From: Stieleria mannarensis
GTDB taxonomy: Bacteria; Planctomycetota; Planctomycetia; Pirellulales; Pirellulaceae
Assembly (NCBI RefSeq): GCF_014154935.1
Contig: NZ_JACEHH010000001.1
Coordinates: 353,219-417,218, forward strand
DNA: 64,000 nt
Direction: 5' to 3'
The stretch's first letter is position 1; each line of letters starts with the position of its first letter. A program made the translations under genes and the position numbers. The notes beneath the pieces were generated by a model. The model ran no database searches and was not told the DNA's origin. It saw nothing but the letters and a program-made list of their open reading frames with translations. Of the stretch, positions 61,074 to 64,000 are shown piece after piece.

Positions 61074-61789
61074 GATCGTCGCCTCCGGATGAATCGGCCT
61101 TGAGTGTTTGACTTGCGGAGGAAACCGCCCGAGGACGGTTTCGTGGCGGGTTGCTGCTTCGGGGATGACGCGAGCTTGGTTTGACGTTGCAGTCGTTGGT
61201 CGCGGTTCTCGGCCGGGAAGCGGCGCTCTTTGGGTTGCCGCTCCCACTTGCTGTTGGTGAACACTTCGGCCGACGTCCGCGCGTAGCGGAAGACGTCGCG
61301 GAAGTCGACCGGGATCGTTGATTCGTCGATCCGGACGTGCTTGCCCTCGAGCGGGTTGTAGCGCTCGTTGAGGAGCTGATCGAACAGGTCCAGGTCACCC
61401 ACGATCTGACGCGGCAGGATGATCGACGTCGGGTCGCCCGGCAGCCGGCGGACCATCGCGTTGTCCAACCAGTTTTGCGTCACCATCGTGTTGACCTGGA
61501 TGCACTGCAGACCGGAGATTTCGTTCGGGTTCTTGGAGCTGTTTCCCCCGAACCGGTTTTCAAGCTCCCGCTTGCCGAACATCTTGATCCCCATGTTCCC
61601 GTACCGGGCTCCCTCCAGCGGCCAAACCCAGGGCGATCGCGGCTGGTTGACCGTCATGCAAAACGAAAATACCTCTTCTTGACGGTTCCCGTCCTTGGAA
61701 TCGATCAGGTTCATCAGGCTGTGGATCGGATGACCGTCTTCGTGTGGCCAACCGTCCGAAGCCGACCACGACGTCGAACGAATTGACAC
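61070..61789 (-). pseudogene. Terminase large subunit, C-terminal fragment (gpA type)
   Basis: About 240 residues. MNLIDSKDGNRQEEVFSFC and WVWPLEGARYGNMGIKMFG correspond to the nuclease half of gpA-type large terminases, followed by IQVNTMVTQNWLDNAMVRRL and a basic tail. The ATPase half with its Walker motifs, some 350-400 residues, is missing. No start codon with a ribosome site is evident. The fragment cannot package DNA. It is located where the terminase gene would precede gpW and portal. Confidence 0.7.
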
Positions 61790-62080
61790 CGGTCACATCG
61801 CTTTCGGATCCGTCCAGCGTGATCGATTCACGGCGATCCATCCAAACGTGCCGAAGGAACCAGGCGGCCAGTGGATCCGGAGAGGCCTTGAGCGCATCCC
61901 AGAGTGGACCGCCCAGCTTTTCGGTCTCCAAGTCACGGACCACCGCGCCGTGGGACTGCACAGCGTGACGATCGTGCCGCAGGGGAGGTTGCGTCGGCAG
62001 AGTGCCAACAAGTAGTCCGCGATTTCCGCGTCCGACTTACCGGCGTCTTCATGGGGTTTGATTTCAGCCAGGTAATCCAT
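61790..62080 (-). pseudogene. Frameshifted phage-associated gene
   Basis: A gene starting MDYLAEIKPHEDAGKSDAEI at 62080 runs to about CGTIVTLC in one frame. Beyond that, the protein-like sequence (QSHGAVVRDLETEKLGGPLW, DALKASPDPLAAWFLRHVWM, DRRESITLDGSESDVTGVNS) is in the next frame. Past 61790 the coding sense returns to the first frame as the terminase fragment. An indel plus a deletion joining two genes would explain this. Confidence 0.5.
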
Positions 62081-62414
62081 CGTTGCGTTCCTTCGCGGTT
62101 GGATCGCCCGTCGGGCGAGCGTCGGTGGGACGGAGTTCCAGATACAAGTTCAGCTGGGCGTTCACTTCCGCGATCTCCACCCGCAGCTCTTCGCGGTCGC
62201 GCCGGCAGCGTGCGGCTTCTTCCTTCAGCGTGTCGCGGTCCGACTTCAGTTTCGCGATCTCGACCGTGTGCGATTCCTGAACCACTTCCAGTTGCTTCGC
62301 AACCTGACCAGTGGAAAGCCTGAACATGAACACCACCGCGGATGCCAGGGACGTAATGATCGCAACGATGCCACCCGTCACCCAAGTCGGCAAACTCGAA
62401 CTGTCACCATTCAT
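62064..62414 (-). CDS. Holin-like protein with coiled coil
   Basis: A 116-residue protein. One N-terminal membrane helix (WVTGGIVAIITSLASAVVFM) is followed by a coiled coil (EVVQESHTVEIAKLKSDRDT, then LKEEAARCRRDREELRVEIA). Start MNGDSSSLP at 62414 has GGAG six bases upstream. It resembles phage lysis/holin accessory or spanin-like proteins by size and layout; the assignment is by context with the phage remnant. Confidence 0.5.
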   Translation of the reverse strand: MNGDSSSLPTWVTGGIVAIITSLASAVVFMFRLSTGQVAKQLEVVQESHTVEIAKLKSDRDTLKEEAARCRRDREELRVEIAEVNAQLNLYLELRPTDARPTGDPTAKERNDGLPG

Positions 62415-62438
62415 ACCCATCTCCATGTCAGCCCAACC

Positions 62439-62461
62439 GTGGGATAGGCTTCCAGCCTGTC
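62439..62461 (+). repeat. Dispersed palindrome A inside a truncated gene
   Basis: Identical to 46573-46595. Here it lies in the frame between the protease fragment and the holin-like gene and may mark where the protease gene was cut. Confidence 0.8.
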
Positions 62462-62717
62462 GAATCCGAATGATAGCCGTGACCGTCTGGTTGCTGGCGT
62501 GCGGGAACGTGCACCGCATCGACTTGCCCAGCGTCGTGCCGGCGACGTGGGCATTGGTCAGGATCAGCGACCGGCCGTTGCGAACACCGACCAGGGAGCC
62601 CGAGCCGCAAACGTTCCCGTTGCTGACCTTGCAGCATCCCTGGCTGGACGGCCCGAGCGGCTTGGTGGAATACGACGCCTGATCGACGTCCGCGGGCAGA
62701 GTGAGAGCTTCCGTCAT
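62462..62717 (-). pseudogene. Truncated trypsin-like protease
   Basis: From ATG 62717 (GGAG eight bases upstream) about 85 residues match the first barrel of an S1-type protease: CGSGSLVGVRNGRSLILTNAHVAG includes the catalytic histidine. The sequence then enters palindrome A and continues in frame into the holin-like gene; the aspartate and serine of the triad are absent. Confidence 0.55.
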
Positions 62718-62719
62718 GC

Positions 62720-63346
62720 TCACGCTCCGACGCCGACGGCGATCAACAATTCGACCAGCAGCGGGATGAACACTTTCATGAACGCCCCAAAGCCTTCCCA
62801 ATCGATCGCCGTGCGATCGATCTCCCCGCTGGTTTTACGCGGCAGGTCATCGACCGCGGGATCCCCGGAGAACGCCATCTGCGTGACGGCCAAGTCCTCG
62901 GCGGCCTGCCGAAACGACGGCGAGATCAACGCGACACGCAGCAGCGCGGCGTCACGCACCGTGATCACCCCACTCCGCCGGGCCTTCCGAGACGCCTTGA
63001 TCACCGCCCGCCGAAACCCGTCCGACGCTTCCGTCTCAATCAAATTCTCCGCCGCATCAAACGGCATCGCCCCCGCAGCCGGCGTTACGAACGCCGACGC
63101 ATTCGTTCGCGAAACCACCGCCGGCGAAGTCGGCCCCAACACCACCGCGCCCGCCGGCACCGACTGACCCACACCCCACGGCGAAACCGCCGCGGATTCC
63201 GCGACCGAATCGCTTGAACAATTCGGTCCGGTACAGACATTCCGTTCCACCTGACGAGAAACAGACGCGTTGCGAAGCAGCAAACGCCTGATCGGCCCAT
63301 CGGAAAACCCGACAGCAGAGAGAGACGACAACGACCAGCAGGACAC
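62720..63346 (-). CDS. Hypothetical secreted or membrane protein, possibly frameshifted at its start
   Basis: About 208 residues from a GTG at 63346. The C terminus has a hydrophobic segment (FIPLLVELLIAVGVGA), and the middle shows a helix-rich pattern (FRRAVIKASRKARRSGVITV). The N terminus lacks a convincing signal, but in the next frame the sequence from ATG 63365 begins MRRALCGVLLVVVVSL, and the two frames would join at a CT-dinucleotide run (near 63315-63325) to make a good signal peptide. Function unknown. It lies one base from the protease fragment. Confidence 0.5.
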   Translation of the reverse strand: MSCWSLSSLSAVGFSDGPIRRLLLRNASVSRQVERNVCTGPNCSSDSVAESAAVSPWGVGQSVPAGAVVLGPTSPAVVSRTNASAFVTPAAGAMPFDAAENLIETEASDGFRRAVIKASRKARRSGVITVRDAALLRVALISPSFRQAAEDLAVTQMAFSGDPAVDDLPRKTSGEIDRTAIDWEGFGAFMKVFIPLLVELLIAVGVGA

Positions 63347-63676
63347 CGCAGAGAGCCCGACGCATAAGATTGGCCTGAAGATTCAAAGAGAGAGAGGCTT
63401 ACCAAAGTCACATCTCCCGAATCCTACAAACCCCACCCCGCCCCCTCCGCGTCAGCAAGCGGAGAGGGATTTTGCTGAAAAACTAGGACCCAAGCCAAGA
63501 CAACGTGGAGCAGCAGTCTATGGACCAAATGCCAGAAAACTGGGACGCCCCAGAAATGCTCCGGTGTCGGCCGCAGCACCAGCTAGAAGCTCTCCAAACC
63601 GAGGCCGATTGATTTGACCGACCGAAACGAACATAATACGTGCCCCCGAAGAAGCCAGCCCGCTTGGCCGCGGCGA
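63347..63676. other. Intergenic region
   Basis: About 330 bases. It contains the possible signal-peptide start described for the neighbouring gene and a GC hairpin near 63440-63465 (CTCCGC and GCGGAG arms around GTCAGCAA). No gene is supported. Confidence 0.4.
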
Positions 63677-63991
63677 CTACGCCAGTCTGGAACGCAGATT
63701 TTGGAAAAGAGGGTAGGTCTCAAGAAACTCTCGCTCCAAAGAAGCAAATAGCAATTTGCTTAGAATTTCGTCGGTACGGACCAGCTGAGGACTAATTCTT
63801 GCATTCAAGAATGATATTCTTAGGTGAGTGACAAAATCATGGCCATGCATGAACTTTCGCTCGTCTCCTGTAAACGAATCCAGCAGTCGAACAGCCTCGT
63901 CATACAACTTAGTTGCGCTGTCGGATATTCCTCGTGTGCGTGCAGTCTGCAAAGCATACGCCTCCAAATCTAACTCACGGTTCTTACGCAT
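63677..63991 (-). CDS. Hypothetical protein near the right edge
   Basis: A 104-residue, mostly helical protein, MRKNRELDLEAYALQTARTR at ATG 63991, ending ETYPLFQNLRSRLA. No family is recognised. The frame may begin outside the window, so the start is uncertain. Codon use is more A+T-rich than the chromosomal genes, as in the rest of the accessory region. Confidence 0.5.
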   Translation of the reverse strand: MRKNRELDLEAYALQTARTRGISDSATKLYDEAVRLLDSFTGDERKFMHGHDFVTHLRISFLNARISPQLVRTDEILSKLLFASLEREFLETYPLFQNLRSRLA

Positions 63992-64000
63992 GAGTTTTTC

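Overview
The window looks like chromosomal DNA of a planctomycete, probably a Rhodopirellula-like member of the Pirellulaceae. This is inferred from the high G+C, the PEP-CTERM/exosortase apparatus, the long envelope proteins with TPR segments, the small 'MNPYxxP' membrane proteins and the abundant short palindromic repeats. No rRNA or other taxonomic marker is present to prove it.

Layout. (1) 1-4.6 kb: start of an unrecognised gene, an ABC exporter, a GDPD-like phosphodiesterase, a HAD hydrolase and a secreted trypsin-like protease with a PEP-CTERM-like tail. (2) 4.8-32.4 kb: one large exopolysaccharide locus. The minus-strand pair is an exosortase fused to a long TPR region and an EpsI-type lipoprotein. 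The plus-strand run has a 20-codon leader ORF, a small secreted protein, a Wza-type export lipoprotein, a second lipoprotein, an O-antigen ligase/polymerase, a Wzx flippase, a methyltransferase/P-loop fusion, seven glycosyltransferases, two acyltransferases, a CapK/PaaK-like ligase, a membrane-anchored EEP-family phosphatase/nuclease and a deacetylase-like protein. Most of these are joined by ATGA overlaps. A minus-strand pair, sugar transferase and Wzz/tyrosine-kinase-like protein, closes the locus; the kinase domain lacks its nucleotide-binding signatures. Together these genes would start the glycan on its lipid carrier, extend and decorate it, flip it, polymerise it and export it. The exosortase would process PEP-CTERM proteins, two of which flank the locus.

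(3) 32.7-51.6 kb: ordinary chromosomal genes: small membrane and zinc-ribbon proteins, a PEP-CTERM GDSL esterase, a large unknown secreted protein, a TPR protein, a secreted protein built of 22 decapeptide repeats, catalase, tRNA-Ser(GGA), rho, a thioredoxin/YHS protein, HEAT/TPR and secretin-domain-like proteins, an MBL-fold hydrolase, a DUF4870-type protein and a Uma2-type protein. Several families of dispersed hairpin repeats sit between them, often just after stop codons.

(4) 51.8-64 kb: accessory region beginning at tRNA-Leu(CAA). It holds an IS110-family element, duplicated MNPYxxP mini-genes and the decayed remains of a lambda-type prophage packaging module on the minus strand: a truncated terminase, a zinc ribbon, a gpW-like gene with an in-frame amber codon and an intact portal. 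A visibly lower-G+C plus-strand island of seven small genes splits this module. At least two of them resemble immunity-protein families (SMI1/KNR4, DUF1963).
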